Source: Kondoa malvinella (Eukaryota > Basidiomycota > Agaricostilbomycetes > Agaricostilbales > Kondoaceae). From it: a DNA stretch of 64,000 bases. Below the pieces are notes generated by a model. That model worked only from the letters and a program-made list of their open reading frames with translations, was not told where the DNA came from and searched no databases. Positions 1 through 12,600 of this stretch are shown one piece after another (the first letter of the stretch is position 1; every line of letters starts with the position of its first letter). A program made the translations under genes and the position numbers. The DNA is taken from positions 358,805 to 422,804 of the forward strand of contig BCIM01000001.1 of NCBI GenBank assembly GCA_039545315.1, given 5' to 3'.

Positions 1-2773
1 GAGCCAGCAGAGTCGTACATCGAGACTTGTTGCTCCGTCTGCCAGAAATCATTCGGTCGACAAGGATGCGGTGTCTCATTGAATAGCTGCGGTGGGTCGA
101 AAGGCATACTATCACACTGCCATTGAGGCGGAGTAGGAGTCCTGCAGTAGGGATAGAATTGAGGCGGATGATAGTCAACTTGAAGATCATAGGCAGACCA
201 GCAGGAAACGTCTGGATCTTCTATTTCTTCCCAATACGCTGTTGAAGTGATTGCGCGACTGCTTCTTGTCCTACGAGGTGGACGTTCATGAGTTGAAGGA
301 GTGCCATCGGATTGTGGTAAAGGCTGTGGATCGATCATTGGTTCATTTGCGATAGCTAAAGGTGCTGAGCATGGCTGAATTTCAGGTAAAGGGGTAGGTG
401 CGGGCGTCGAAGGTGTGACATCGATTGTAGTAACGATATCAGGAGGACTTGAAGGACCCAGGTCAGGAAACGGAAAGCCTTCATTCGCTTTCGGCTCGAC
501 GGTCAGATCGTGAAAAGTAGGTGGGGGTGTAAAAGCTCTGTCATCCGGCTCATCTTCTATCAGTCTTTGTAGCCATGGGTGTCCTTCCGCTTCTGTTGCT
601 GCATGACAAGGTTGATGGGATTGATCGCTGACTATCGATTCTGTGTAGGGTGGGCGATCTTCTATCAGCAGCGGCAAGCGATCCATGTTCAATTGCTCAA
701 GCGGTCGCTCGTTTCGGATGCGCTGCTGCTCTTCTTCATACTGCAAGCGCAACCTCTTTTCCTCTTCTAAAAATCGCTGCTGCTCTCGATCCCTTTCGGC
801 CACCGCTTCCAACTCTTCAGCATTGAAGGGATTTCGCAGAATAGAATGTAGTGGCTCATGTAATGTAGCAGTAGTCGTTGACTTTCTTCTCGTTTTCGGC
901 CGCTTATCCTGCCTCACTTCCGACTTGGCTTTTTTCGACGCTGCAGATTCTTTTGCTGGTTGAGGTTGTCCAAGGTCCTTATTGTTCTTCATAAAGATCT
1001 CAAAGACCTCAGTCATAGCACCGCGGACCTCTGTAGTGTCTGGAGTTGCTGGTCTGTCGGGCTCTTTTGGTTTCGGTTTTGGTTGAACAGGTGCTGCAGG
1101 TTTCGCAGCTTGTTGTGGAGGAGGAGGAGGAGCAGGTCTAGCGGGCTGAGGCATCATTGGAGGAGGCATAGGTCGAGGCGGAATCATGGGAAAGGCAGGA
1201 CGAGGTGGAATTGGCATGGCGGGTCTGGCAGCGGGAGGTGCGACGTTTGGCTTTGGTGGAGCAGGTCTGTACAAGACTCAATATACTCCCATCCGATTCA
1301 AAGAGAATACGTACGGCGCGGGCTTCGGTTTCGCCTTTTCTTCAGCTTCAAGCACTTTTAATCTTGCTTTGACATCCTTCCTCCGAATACCAATGTTTTC
1401 AGCTTTCATGAGCCACTTGAAGGATATCAGAGACCAGTCTCGAGCTCAGCAAATGGAGCTTACCTGCAAGTTTTTGATCCGCTTCATGTCGAAATTGCCA
1501 CCCTTCCCATCGCTTGACAATTCACTGAGCTCGTTGGCAATCATGATTCTTCGATTATTTGATGGCTCGTATGAATCGTATCTGCTTTCCGCACAAGGAC
1601 CACATGCACCTGATTTGAGCATCAGCGAATCGTTCGAGATTCATTTTGACACCTACATGGGCGACCGGTGATGTTGATGTGCTCTTGCTTTCGTATACTA
1701 AAGCCTATTAGCCCGCCCAGTTCTGTAGAACGAATACTTACTCCCATGGTAGCAACGGATCGATCTGAGCGAAATGAAGGCGCTCTGTCAGGATCACCTA
1801 TCAACTGTGTGGAAACGGCAACCGGCCTGAACACTCACTATACGGTTTGATATTCCTGGTAGCGACCAACTTCATGATCAACCCATCCATTTGTACTTCC
1901 ATATTCGGAGAACAAGAATGGGCTAAAACAACATCAGTCGATGCTCATCCGGGATCGACATACGCACTTGCTCGAGCAAGATAAGGATAAAGTGCCTTTA
2001 CCACATTTCCAAAGGGTGGTAATTCGGTTCCCCACGCGTTGTTGCGCATCACGGAAGCGACTTTCCTTGCGGTGAATGGTTCGGGCTTGCTGTCGTCTGC
2101 TGGATTGGTAGGCATGGCATTGATTGCTTTCTATTCCAGGTGTCAGTCTTGAGTCATCAGTGCTATCTCTTTCGACGGAAGCGAGGCATACCTGTGCTTC
2201 TTTCGGCAAGAAACTGTTTCATGTGTTCAGGTTAATCCGTCTCCCAGATGGAGAACTCACTCAAACAGCTTCTGTAAATCCGCCTCTTTGATAGACTCGC
2301 TGATCGCAAACAAAGGCATTTCGGCGCAAATGACTTCATCCTCTTGTATCGCCTGAGAAGAGAACAAGCCTTTCCCACCGGTAGTTTTACCGATCACCGC
2401 TTTAGGTTGCATCGAGAAGTACTGATGACTGTCATCAACAAGACGCAACCATGGTGTAAGTGTTGCTCACGTCTTCAGCACAAGCCGGGCCCAAAGGCAT
2501 CCAATAAGTCCAAGCATGTTCAATCACGTCAATCCAAATAGCGCCCAAGTCTTGATCGACACCCATCCCAGCCACTGCTGCTGCAATGTGTTCTCTCGAT
2601 GGAGGAGGATCATCTTCCGCCGTCGGGAAAGGATCACTTCGATCAGGTATGCCAGTATCAGATCTAGGCATATTCATGCCAGGTATCATCCCGCCCATTC
2701 CGCTGTTTCCGTAAGCCATGGGAGCGTTGTGGTGCATACCAGCAAACGCTTCTTGTGTTTGGTAAGGCAACAT
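1..2773 (-). CDS. SET-domain protein (SMYD/Set5-like, no MYND finger), 3' end outside the window
   Basis: Probable protein lysine methyltransferase. The model starts at the ATG at 2773 and runs off the left edge. Exons: 2773-2471, 2421-2261, 2213-2192 (22-base microexon), 2130-1968, 1922-1839, then more small exons before a long open tail. The SET core is split over exons: KGLFSSQAIQEDEVICAE near residue 120, THSCSPN (family form NHSCxPN) near 220, then ATRNIKPY, and the post-SET cysteines GRPCACGPC. No cysteine-rich MYND insert is seen. The tail is rich in Pro, Glu and Lys, with a polyproline stretch and a charged helix (EELEAVAERDREQQRFLEEE), and is probably disordered. In my splice the usual SET tyrosine (SYID) reads FAQID, so activity is uncertain. 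The family call is firm; substrate is unknown. Confidence 0.72.
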
Positions 2774-3068
2774 GACGGTGAACCCGACCAGGGAAGGCTA
2801 AAGTGGTCGCGTGACAGACAGATAAGAGAGAAGAAGAGCGACGTAGAGAATAGGACAGTTGGGCTATGTTGATAAAGGGTTACCGCTTGGAACAGTTTGC
2901 ACAGCTCCGGCATTTGACGTGGCACGGAGCAGCTATATTCTAAGAAACCAACGCAGCCGAAAGCCTCCATACAAGCAGAGATGCGCAGGAACACGAAGAA
3001 ATGTACGGGCTTGACATGTTTTGACGAAACGAGCGAGTCCGACCCAAATATACCACACCTTTCTCTAG

Positions 3069-5241
3069 ATGCCCCAGGCAGACGAAGATGTGGATGATAC
3101 CGAGCTCGACAAGTTGTCCATGGCAGTCAAAGAATATCCAGCAGAATCACGGCCGTCGGTAGAGAACGAAGAGGAAGGCGCGCTGTTGAAGGATGCAAGC
3201 AGCGACAGCAGACCGTCTCGAGGCAGATCAAACACGCTCTCTCGCTTCTCGTTCGAATACACAAGGAATCTACTGCCGCTTCCGTTGAGCAGCGAGCAAG
3301 ATGTCGAGGGAGAGTCGAAGGCAGCGTTGAGTGTCATAAGTGGGATAGCACTCAATGCAGGGGTCATTATAGGATGTAAGTTATGTCTCAGTGTCGATAG
3401 ATCATGCTGATATGTTACCAGCTGGAATCTTCGCGTCGCGTGAGTATGATCCCTGCATGAAAGAGTGCACCGCTAATCTGGTAACAGCCGGGACTATCGT
3501 AGCAGACACACAATCTGTGGGCGCCAGTATGATCGTCTGGGTCGCAGGCGGTCTGCTAGCTTGGACGGGCGCTTCGAGCTATGCTGAGCTGGGGTCAGCA
3601 ATACCGCTCAATGGGGGAAGTCAGGCGTATCTGCAGTATGCGTTTGGCCCTGGCGTGGCATATTGTTACGCTTGGACATCTATAACAGCAGTCAAGGTCT
3701 GTCTGGCACTTGTTGAAATATATCGTAGCTCACATATCGATAGCCAGGAAGTGTCAGTGAACGCTATCACCTGTTTCGCTTATCCTAACGAAGAATGAGT
3801 AGGCTGCTATTATATCTCTAGTCTTTGCAGAGTACCTGTGTAGGGTTTTCTACCACACCGCTTTCGCAGCATGTAAGCATCCGTTCTGTCTTGATCATAC
3901 TGAGCTCAACTATTGCTAGCTTCAGAAGAATCAGTCGAAGCAATACCACTAGCAGTAATCAAGCTAGTAGCCATCTCGATAATCATCTTGATCTCTGCCC
4001 TCAATATGCTCAGCAACACCCTTGGTCGACGAACCCAAGTAGTCACCACCGCAGCGAAAATCATTGCGCTTTTCTTGATAGCGATAGCTGGGATAGTCCA
4101 ATTAGCAAGAGGACAGGCTTCTTCAAGTCTAAGAGGGAATACGTTTGCAAACAGTTCGACTTCGCCTGGCGCTTATGCTCTGGCTCTGTATTCGTATGTT
4201 GCAAGAAACCGCTGTCGAGATGTATGTTGACGTTAAATAGAGGATTATGGGCCTTCGACGGTTGGGACCAAGTCAATTATGTAGCTGCAGAGCTGGCGAA
4301 CACCTCGCGTGATTTACCGAGAGTGATACATATATCCGTACGTGGTCTGACTATACAAGAAGACTCTCTCTTAGTAGATGCAATACCGCGTACAGATCGC
4401 AGCCGTCCTGATCCTCTTCATCATTACCAACCTTTCCTTCTACATCGTCCTACCTCGCGAATTGGTGGCACATTCAAATACAGTCGCTCTAGACTTTGGC
4501 AAAGCTATCTTCGGTCCAGTCGGGGGACTTTTGCTCGCTCTGGTCGTTGCTTTGTCTTGCTTTGGCTCGCTGAATGGTACATTCCCAATCTTCTGTTTGA
4601 GCAATGGTACTGACATTCAAACAGGTGGATTATATACTACCGCCCGCCTAATCAGAGTCGCAGGTCAAGAAGGTTTCCTGCCCAAGACCTTTGCGAAACT
4701 ACACTCTACGCGAGAGACACCGCTCAATGCGATACTCCTCAATGGCGCTCTAACACTCGTCATGATCCTCTTTGGCGATTTCAAGAGTCTCGTCATCTTC
4801 TTTTCGATATCGGCCTGGACGTTTTACTTTGCGACAGTGTCGGCCCTGCTCGTACTTCGTGTCAGGGAACCCGATCTGCCCAGACCGTACAAGACTTACC
4901 TCGCTACACCTATCGTCTTTACCTGCACAGCACTCTTCCTCCTCTTTATGCCCATCGTCTCGTCACCGATAGCTGCATTATTGAGTTTCACGTTTATGAT
5001 TGCTGGATTACCGATCTACTTTCTTACACAGCGGTCACAAGGTATGTCTCTACGTTGCTCTGTTCGAACTGAACCTGAAGAGTCTCTAGATCTCTACGCT
5101 GCATTGCCAGTACAGCTGGACGCGCTAAAGTCAAAATTCGGGAGACAGTCAACAGCCGAAGATGACGAGCTGGATAGCTATAAGCCTCATCGACTGAGTA
5201 GGGTAGACGAGAGGGATGAATCAGAGGGTGACATGAAATGA
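3069..5241 (+). CDS. L-type amino acid transporter (APC superfamily, LAT/SLC7-like)
   Basis: Membrane amino-acid permease. A soluble acidic N-terminus of about 90 residues is followed by about 12 hydrophobic segments. Family signatures: GIALNAGVIIG joined to SGIFASPGTIV in TM1, GLWAFDGWDQVNYVAAEL in the middle, and FGSLNG joined to GLYTTARLIRVAGQEGFLP. The SGIFAS motif sits on an 18-base microexon (3422-3439). An intron at about 4577-4624 separates FGSLNG from GLYTTARL. The C-terminus is an acidic, Ser-rich tail. The stop at 5241 lies only 37 bases before the next gene's ATG on the same strand. LAT-like proteins usually exchange large neutral amino acids or methionine; the substrate here is not shown by the sequence. 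Confidence 0.88.
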
Positions 5242-5278
5242 TCAGCCACGATCATTTACTGGTCTTCTCGTATCGATC

Positions 5279-7051
5279 ATGCAGGTGTATACCAGTCCAT
5301 TGGGATTCCGTTCAGCAGCTAGAGCATTCACGACATGCTCTAGGGCACGAACGGCGCTAGAAAGCGTGCAGCCTGAGCCTGAGATACCACTTGAAGATTT
5401 GGAAATACCAGTTTCGAGAAGATCGTTGGCTTCGTTGTATGGCGATAACAGGATCGGGAGCGTCCGTCTGCCACAAGAGCTTCAAGACATAGTCTCTGCT
5501 CTCATTCAGGGTTCGCTACGGACAGCAATTGGGAATTGCTCGAAAGCTGATTTGTTCATCCAGAGGCGGACAAGAAGAAACTCAGACAAGATGCTCTGTC
5601 GCTCTATGCGCACTTGCGAGCCTCTTCGAGCGAACAAACAAAGAGAGCAGCAGCCGATCTCAAAGGCACTCGAGATCCAAGACCAAAGAAAACGTCCCCT
5701 CCGTATAATGAAGATGTTTCGCTCGCTTATGCTGCTGGGCTCATGCCTTCGATCTATGCTTCGACCTATCGTGTCTTGTCCGAGGTCCGCAAACGTACAG
5801 AGAACGATGACTGGTCACCGAAGAGATTAGTAGACTGGGGTAGCGGAACAGCCAGCGCAGCATGGGCAGCAAAAGAGGTCTGGCCTGCGATACGGCATTA
5901 CGTTGGGCTGGACGAAATACGGCCTATGCATATCATGTCGACACAGCTGCTCGAAGCTCTTCGGCCCGCCTTGCAAACGAAGCTACATCAAACCAGCTTT
6001 GCCAACCCGAATCTACCCACCATGTCATCATCGGGCGAGGGAGAGATAGCAATAGCAGCTTATACGCTAGGCGATATAAAACATCCGGACAGGCGGAAGC
6101 ACCTTGTCGAGCGTATGTGGGATAGCGAAGCGGAAATAATTGTGCTGCTGGACAGAGGGACGCCCGCTGGATTCCAGCTGATCGCGGAAGCGAGAGCTCA
6201 TTTGCTCAAGTATGCAAAGAACGAGTGTCACATTATTGCACCGGCAAGTGGTGTCACAAAACACTCTCGCAGTCAACTGACTCTTTATCCAGTGCTCGCA
6301 TGAGAAGTCATGTCCGCTACGCTTCGCAGACAGTTTTTGTCATTTCGGTCAAAGACGTAAGGTCCCTTCGATCTCATCCTGTACGCCAGCTCATGATCAG
6401 ACAGTCGAGCGACCCGATTTCCTTCGCAAAACCAAGCACTCAACTAACGGAGAGGAAGACAGCAAATTTTCATACGTCGTCTTCCGGCGAGGTTCTCGCC
6501 CAGCTTCATCGCACCACCCAAACCCTCATACTCTGACAAAGCTCGGTCCATTGTCCGAGGAGTCAGCTAGACCGCCGGTCTTCCACGAACAGCCTGAAGA
6601 ACTATTCGACGAGCGACCGGTTTTTGATCGAATGCCCGTGACGGCCGGCCCTGCAGTGATTGAAAATGAAGCTGCTGCAACGGAAGAGATGAGGCAAGAA
6701 GCTTTTTCTTGGCCGAGAATAGTCGCTCCGCCGATGAAGAGGTCGGGTCATGTAGTCTTTGATGTTTGTGCAGCGTCTGGTGCGTCAATTTACTACATCA
6801 CGTTCAAACAACTAATACAAGGATGCAACAGGCGATATTGAGCGCTTTACTATCCCGAAATCACAAGGCAAACAAGCGTACTGTGATGCAAGAAAGAGTC
6901 ATTGGGGTGATCTTTTCCCTCATCTGGCAAAGAACGGCAATGAGAAGCGGCCAAAGAGAAGAGGCGCAAAGGCGAGGGATAGTAAAGATGGTGGTTTGGA
7001 AGCATTGAGAGGGTTCGACATGCTCGAGGATATGGATCTAGACCTAGATTG
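5279..7051 (+). CDS. RSM22: Mitochondrial small-ribosomal-subunit assembly protein Rsm22 (METTL17-like)
   Basis: Class I methyltransferase-fold protein of the mitochondrial ribosome. The N-terminus is basic and Ser/Arg-rich, as for mitochondrial import. Family motifs in order: [13 protein letters not shown] (SAM-fold glycine loop), [16 protein letters not shown], a cysteine cluster [48 protein letters not shown] and [12 protein letters not shown]. In this family the cysteines are known to bind an iron-sulfur cluster. CHIIAP joins to CSHEKSCP only by removing a GC-AG intron (6244-6292); the next intron is 6357-6414. The last exon encodes a Lys/Arg-rich tail ending DMDLDLD. At least five introns are likely. 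The start ATG at 5279 gives the import-like leader. Confidence 0.9.
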
Positions 7052-7174
7052 ATGTACTGCATTATCATGTATACCCTCATCCATAAACCTTTCGTCGTCT
7101 TTAGGGCAAACCTGCAGGATCCTTATCGCACCTGAGCCGGAATCAGGCAACGTCAAGGCAATCTCAAGCCTCGC

Positions 7175-7966
7175 TTACCAGTAGTTGGTGGAGTGGAAAG
7201 TTGGTAATTTAGGCGTGAAAGAAAAGACTGGGCTGGTAGCAGATGCTAGACTGGGTGTTCGAAGCGCTTTGACGTGCGCAGGTGATTCACAAAGTGGTGG
7301 TGCTTGAATTTGAGTAGCGACAGGTTTGAATCGTTGGAAAGGTGCATCCAGTCGTAGTTTGCGCTGAGGTAGAAGTATTGGAGCTGGTCGAGGTGGATTT
7401 TGGTTGACCTTCTGTTCTTTATTCTTTGGCCGAACGTATGAGGCTCTTTCGAAGGGTCTCCAGATGATCTTTGAGCGCTGTTGTGGTGGCTCGATTATAG
7501 AAGCAGGCGCTGCAACAACAAGAGTTTTATCGTGCTTGCGCTTTCGAGATGGTTTCTCTTGCACGTGAACGGTTTCTACCAATCTGACGACTCGGCCATT
7601 GACAAGCAGTCCATCCTTGACGGCACAAAGAGCCTTGTCTGTTGCCTAAATTGATCCAGGTGTTAGATTAGGATTGGCTTCTCTTTGATATAAAGGCGTG
7701 CCTCTTGAGAAGGAAAGGTCAAGAAGGCGTATTCTTTCTCTGGCGCAATCCTGATCGGAGGCAGTCAGGCTTTCTCCACGAGACCATTGAAGCTAAACAT
7801 ACACGATGGTCGAGGGCGCTCCGCTAGCTGTTGATGCGTTAAATCAAGCTGTATTCAAATGTGGTCATAACTTACCTCTGAAGCTGACTTTCAATTCATA
7901 TGTCAGGCGCTCCAGGGATAATTCATTGGGCAAATTGGACAGCTGGAGAGTCAATTGCTCGACCAT
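7175..7966 (-). CDS. RRM-like protein with a basic C-terminal tail
   Basis: Small protein of about 200 residues in several exons. The ATG at 7966 begins MVEQLTLQLSNLPNELSLER, a first strand and helix typical of an RNA-recognition motif. After two introns come STIVIAPEKEYAFLTF (RNP1-like) and SQEATDKALCAVKDGLLVNGRVVRLVET, closing the RRM. The rest is low-complexity and basic: KPSRKRKHDK, then many Pro and Arg residues. It is probably nuclear and RNA-binding. I do not recognise an orthologue. Its start lies 77 bases from the proposed start of the plus-strand gene at 8044, so the two may share a bidirectional promoter. Confidence 0.6.
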
Positions 7967-8043
7967 AGGGTGAGCAATGGTTGAATCGGACTGGGATGAG
8001 AGAAGGACCGAACGGCGCGTGGTCTGAAGCGGAAACAAAGGGA

Positions 8044-9241
8044 ATGGATTGTAAAAGCGGCTTTGGATGTCTGAACAAGGAGACGCTCAGGTAAGCGTGG
8101 CTCGTCCTGCAAAACGAGCGCTTCGCGTCGAGGCTAGCGCGGGAGGTAGAGACGCTCCGTACGCAGCCTAGCCAACGCAATAGGGAAGATATAAGACTTT
8201 CGGAGTGATGCGTATTTGGCGGATAGAATAGCAAGCGACAGAGCAAAGCGCAAAACGGTTAGATCGCTCGATACCTGGAAACTCGATGGCCAAGTCAGGT
8301 CAAGAGAGATCGGCCAGCTTCTCGTGCGATTACCCATGCCATGCCTTGATACCTTGCTTGAGGATACCTCGGCTATGCTTTGCGAAGTGGCAGTGCAACG
8401 AGCACCGAGCAAATTGCAGCAGGCATTGCTTGAAATGCCAAACATTCATGTCTCCAAGGAGCCAGCCTCGTCGCGCTGTATACTTCTTCGTCTCTGCACT
8501 GCTCGACCGTGGAAGACCTTGGGAAAAAGCGATAGTCTGAATCGTTACAGCCTGTCAGGTGTCTTCGGGTATTGTTGTCTGTGTTGCGCACGGGTTCCTC
8601 AATTTGTCTCGCGTCCTCAGAAGCCTTTCTGCTTCTGTCTGAACTGTTGGCCTTCTCTCCTGCGCAACTTCCGCAGCAATCATCTTCGGGAAAGCGACGG
8701 TCGACTAAGCAACCTTGCATTGATGCTGACAATCTTGGAACAATTGACTTAAAAGCATCAGCATCGCTCTCAACAGTATGGTGCGAGTCAGCAACACAAA
8801 GGACTATCGTGTCTGCGCCGAATGCAATTATAGGACCGTAGGCACCGCAGGCAAATCGACCTCTGCTGGCATTTAGAGAGCGAGATACAGCTCTCGTCCA
8901 AATCTACTACGTTCGAAGCTTGCCGCTCTCTATCAGCAAATGATACCTCGCAATATCCAGATGCTCACCAGCCAGAGCCAAAACGCCCTCGACAACAGCT
9001 AACCGCTGTCCGGTTACAAGCGTACGAACAGGAACGACCCATGACCACCGGCAGCAAGCACACTGGCAGATTCGAGCTGCTCGTGCTTTCCTGGTCTCAA
9101 GTTCACTCTTGGCGACGAGTCAGGTTTGGAAGACAAGTTGGACTCGGTTCACAAGCATTATTATTATGTCCGGAATTAGCACAGGGAGCGTTCGATTTGA
9201 CACAAGCTCACTCTGGCCAGGCTTTCTCCGATGAAGACTAG
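8044..9241 (+). CDS. Divergent protein of unknown function (spliced model)
   Basis: I do not recognise this protein. The model joins four exons in a consistent frame: ATG 8044 (MDCKSGFGCLNKETLR), a 136-base intron ending at 8226, a long exon containing WKLDGQVRSREIGQLLVRL and PSKLQQALLEMPNIHV, an intron from about 8558 to 8620 leading to SEAFLLLSELLAFSPAQ, and an intron from a GTATGG donor near 8777 to an acceptor at about 8829. The last exon includes PEPKRPRQQLTAVRLQAYEQ and ends FSDED. Total about 340 residues, with no transmembrane segment or recognised motif. Each join keeps an otherwise long frame open, which supports a real gene, but donor sites are weak and the first intron is long for this genome. 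Confidence 0.42.
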
Positions 9242-9640
9242 CTCGTTGATGATGGCAAGACTGCCTATGTCGGGGACATTCAAGAGCGTCATGAAGAAGT
9301 TTAGGCTTTCCTCCGTCCCATGACGTTCAAGGTAGTGATCTTTTCGCATCACTGTGCTGTGCTGATCGAGTGCATCAGAGATACTCTCACCGAGAATCTA
9401 TGATGAGCTGTAGAAGAGTTGGTTTCACAGTGAGAACTGCGTCTGTGACGGGTCACCTCGTCTAGTCCTTCTGCTGCCTGCGTAATCACCTTTGTAATCT
9501 ACATATACACACGAGAGCTTGTCAGAAGCCTTCCGAGTCTTCTCCAGGCTTCCGGCTCAACCACCGACAGCATAGCTTGACTTGTTTTCCAGAGCTCAAA
9601 TCGCGGATGAGCTGCTGAAGCAAGCGTAGATACCCAAAGG
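9242..9640. other. Intergenic stretch, no gene seen
   Basis: About 400 bases between the divergent unknown gene and raptor. All frames are broken and I see no tRNA or repeat. It presumably holds the Kog1 promoter. Confidence 0.5.
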
Positions 9641-12600
9641 ATGCCTATGACGAATGGATACACGAATGGACATGAGGCCAGCTCGCCTGATGAAACAGGA
9701 GGGCATGAAAGCAACATTAGCGAGTTGAGGCATGGATTCCCGTCAACGGATGATGAGCTGCAGGACACGTATTACTACTGGACAGAAGTAAATGGCTTTG
9801 CTGGAGACGGATTTGGGGAGAAAGGCTAAGTTGTTTGGCATAGGTTCGGCCAGAGCAAGGCAACATTTCGTGGACGCCTTCCAGCAGACCTGCGCCGGAT
9901 TGGAAAGGCAAAGAAAAGGTCAAGACGTCTCAAGCTTCATTGTTGGTCTGCCTGCGGTTAGGTTATGAACCGCCAGATGTTGTCAAGACGGATCCTTGTG
10001 CCAAACTCGAATGCTGGGTCGATACTCAAGTAGTCGCAAAGGACAAGGCGTTAGAGCAAGTCGGTCAGAATCTACAGCGACAATACGAGAGCTTGGCTAC
10101 TGCTCGCATCAGGTACAAGCCTCAACTGGATCCAAAGCTCGACGAGACTAGAAGGGCGCTACCAGCATTGCGGAAAGCAGCAAAGACCGAGCGAGTCCTG
10201 GTGCACTACAATGGACATGGCGTACCTAAACCAACAGCAAGCGGTGAAATCTGGCTCTTCGACAACGACTACACGCAGTATATACCCGTCCGATTGAACG
10301 AATTCTTGGGCTTGGTAGAAGCGCCAAACATCTTTATTTGGGATTGTTCAGCTGCTGGGAACATTGTGTCCAAGATGGAAGAGGTTTCGCGAGAGAGAGC
10401 AGAAGAAGCAGCCAAACCCTTGTTTAACAAACATGGTCAGCCAACAGCGAACCCTGGCGCGAGAATACCATGGAAAGATACGCTGCAACTAGGCGCCTGT
10501 GCAGCAAACCAGACTTTACCGATGAACCCAGATCTGCCAGCAGACCTCTTCACCTCTTGCCTCACTTCGCCGATTGAAATCGCTCTTCGATTCTTTATCC
10601 TACGAAATCCTCTCAAGGCCGAATACGACCTCAACCTCGCTTTTCATATTCCTGGTCGCCTGACAGATCGCAAGTCTCCCCTCGGCGAGCTGTTCTGGAT
10701 CTTCACAAGCGTAGCCGATACCATCGCTTGGAACACGATGCCTCAAGCCACTTTCCAGCGACTGTTTCGTGGCGATCTGACTGTTGGCGCACTCTTCAGA
10801 GGCTATCTGCTTGCTGAAAGAATTATGCGACACTACGAATGCACACCTGTTTCTGTTCCGGCGCTACCACCAATGCACAATCATCCGCTCTGGGATTCTT
10901 GGGATCTAGCGGTGGACAGATGTTTAGCACAGCTGCCTGCAATATTGGCGAGGGAGAAACTGAGGCAAGAGAGGAATGATCAAGGTTTACCTGTGCCGCC
11001 AGAAACCGTCTTCCAGCCTTCAAGGTTCTTCACCGACCAATTGATGGCCTTTCAGCTTTGGCTCGAGCAAGGTGCAGCCCGATGCGCGGCTCCGTCCCTG
11101 GCAGAATTTACAACAGAAGCACCGAGTACTCTACCTTGCGATGGCACTACTCGACCACACAAGTCCTTCCCTGAACAGCTTCCGATTGTGCTGCAAGTCC
11201 TTCTATCCCAAGCATACCGCCAACGCGCTCTTCATCTCCTCGTCACTTTCCTCAATCTCGGCTCTTGGGCTGTCCACCTCGCCCTCTCGATCGGTACATT
11301 CCCTTATGTCCTCAAACTCTTACAAGCACCATCGGGCGACCACAAACCATACCTGATCTTCATCTGGACTCGCATTCTTGGCGTCTTCCCATCATGTCAA
11401 GAAGATTTAATCAAGCCTCAAGCACAAGCACCGACCGCTAGTCGACAAGGCGAATTACCTTTCCACTTCTTCGTCCGAGCCCTTCTACCACCTCAAACGC
11501 CTATATCACCAGAAGAACTATCTGAACATCGAGCAATGTGCTGTTTCATCATCGCTCAGCTTTGTCGGGATTTCATTCATGGTCAACTTGCCTGCCTCGC
11601 CCATCCTTCAGTCATGCCTTGTCTTTCGCTTCATTTGGAAGACGATGATCCGCTTCTTCGACAATGGGCTGCTCTGGCCATCTCGCAACTTTGGAATAAC
11701 AATGCTCAAGCCAAGAGTCGCGGCTTGCAAGAGAATGTTCATACTCGATTGACGGACATGATGGTGGACGAAGTACCTGAAGTACGAGCGGCTGTCATTT
11801 ATGCTTTGAGCACTTTCCTTGGCGCATCAGGAAGTGCCGATATCAACAGTCCTGCTGGTCGGTCATTGGCTAGCATCTCGCCAGCAGAACTGGACGTGGA
11901 CGTAGAGGTAGCGGAAAATGAGCTCGGCATTGCACTTTCGATCTTGCGCGCTTTGTCAGATGGTTCGCCTATGGTCAGAAGACAGGTCGTCTCGCTGTTG
12001 TCGGTGGTAGTGGGAGATCATATGGGTCACATGATTGTCGCGGCCCATCAGAACTCTGAACGAGAAAAGACGAGAAGACAATCAGCGGACGAGCCGCCGC
12101 GCACAATCGAAGAGAGTCTCAGAGATGCGATAGAAGCTGGCGATCCGCTATCAAGCCCGGCCTTCAAGGCAATCATTTTCTCCAGTATATACAGAGCGTT
12201 ATGTGATCTGGCTAGCGATCCTCACCCATCTGTCAGCGAGATCGCAGGCATTGTGCTCGATCAGATCCACGAGGCTCTCTTCTCTTCTCCCCTCTTCTCG
12301 GCAACCGACTCTGCATTCGCCGAATCTACGTTACCGTCTCGCAAATCATCTCCCTTTTCGTCTGTCCGCGGTGGCCTAGAGCGATCTGCTTCGACCGCTA
12401 CAAACCTTGGCGCGCTACAAGAAGATGAACACTTCAGACCTCCTCGTCGTATTAATTCTGTTGGCAATGCATTCAAGAGTCTTGCCGGTCTTGGCTTCAC
12501 CGATACCCAAGACACCGCGTCAATGTCACGGCAGCGCGGAACAAGAAGTCAAATCCCTTCCCCGGAGAATGCCAGTCCTCTCTTACGGCAAGCCAAGAGC

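Noticed and set aside
579..1671. Plus-strand open frames rich in Arg, Ser and Gly
   Set aside because: They are antisense to the proline-rich tail of the SET gene, whose minus-strand frame is continuous and has consistent splice sites.
6225..6536. A frame reading [11 protein letters not shown], resembling the cysteine motif of Rsm22
   Set aside because: It lies inside the GC-AG intron and is out of frame with both flanking exons; the true cluster is encoded at 6293-6356.
8134..8732. Minus-strand frames over the unknown gene at 8044-9241
   Set aside because: No family motif and no consistent joins; the plus-strand model keeps one frame through three introns.
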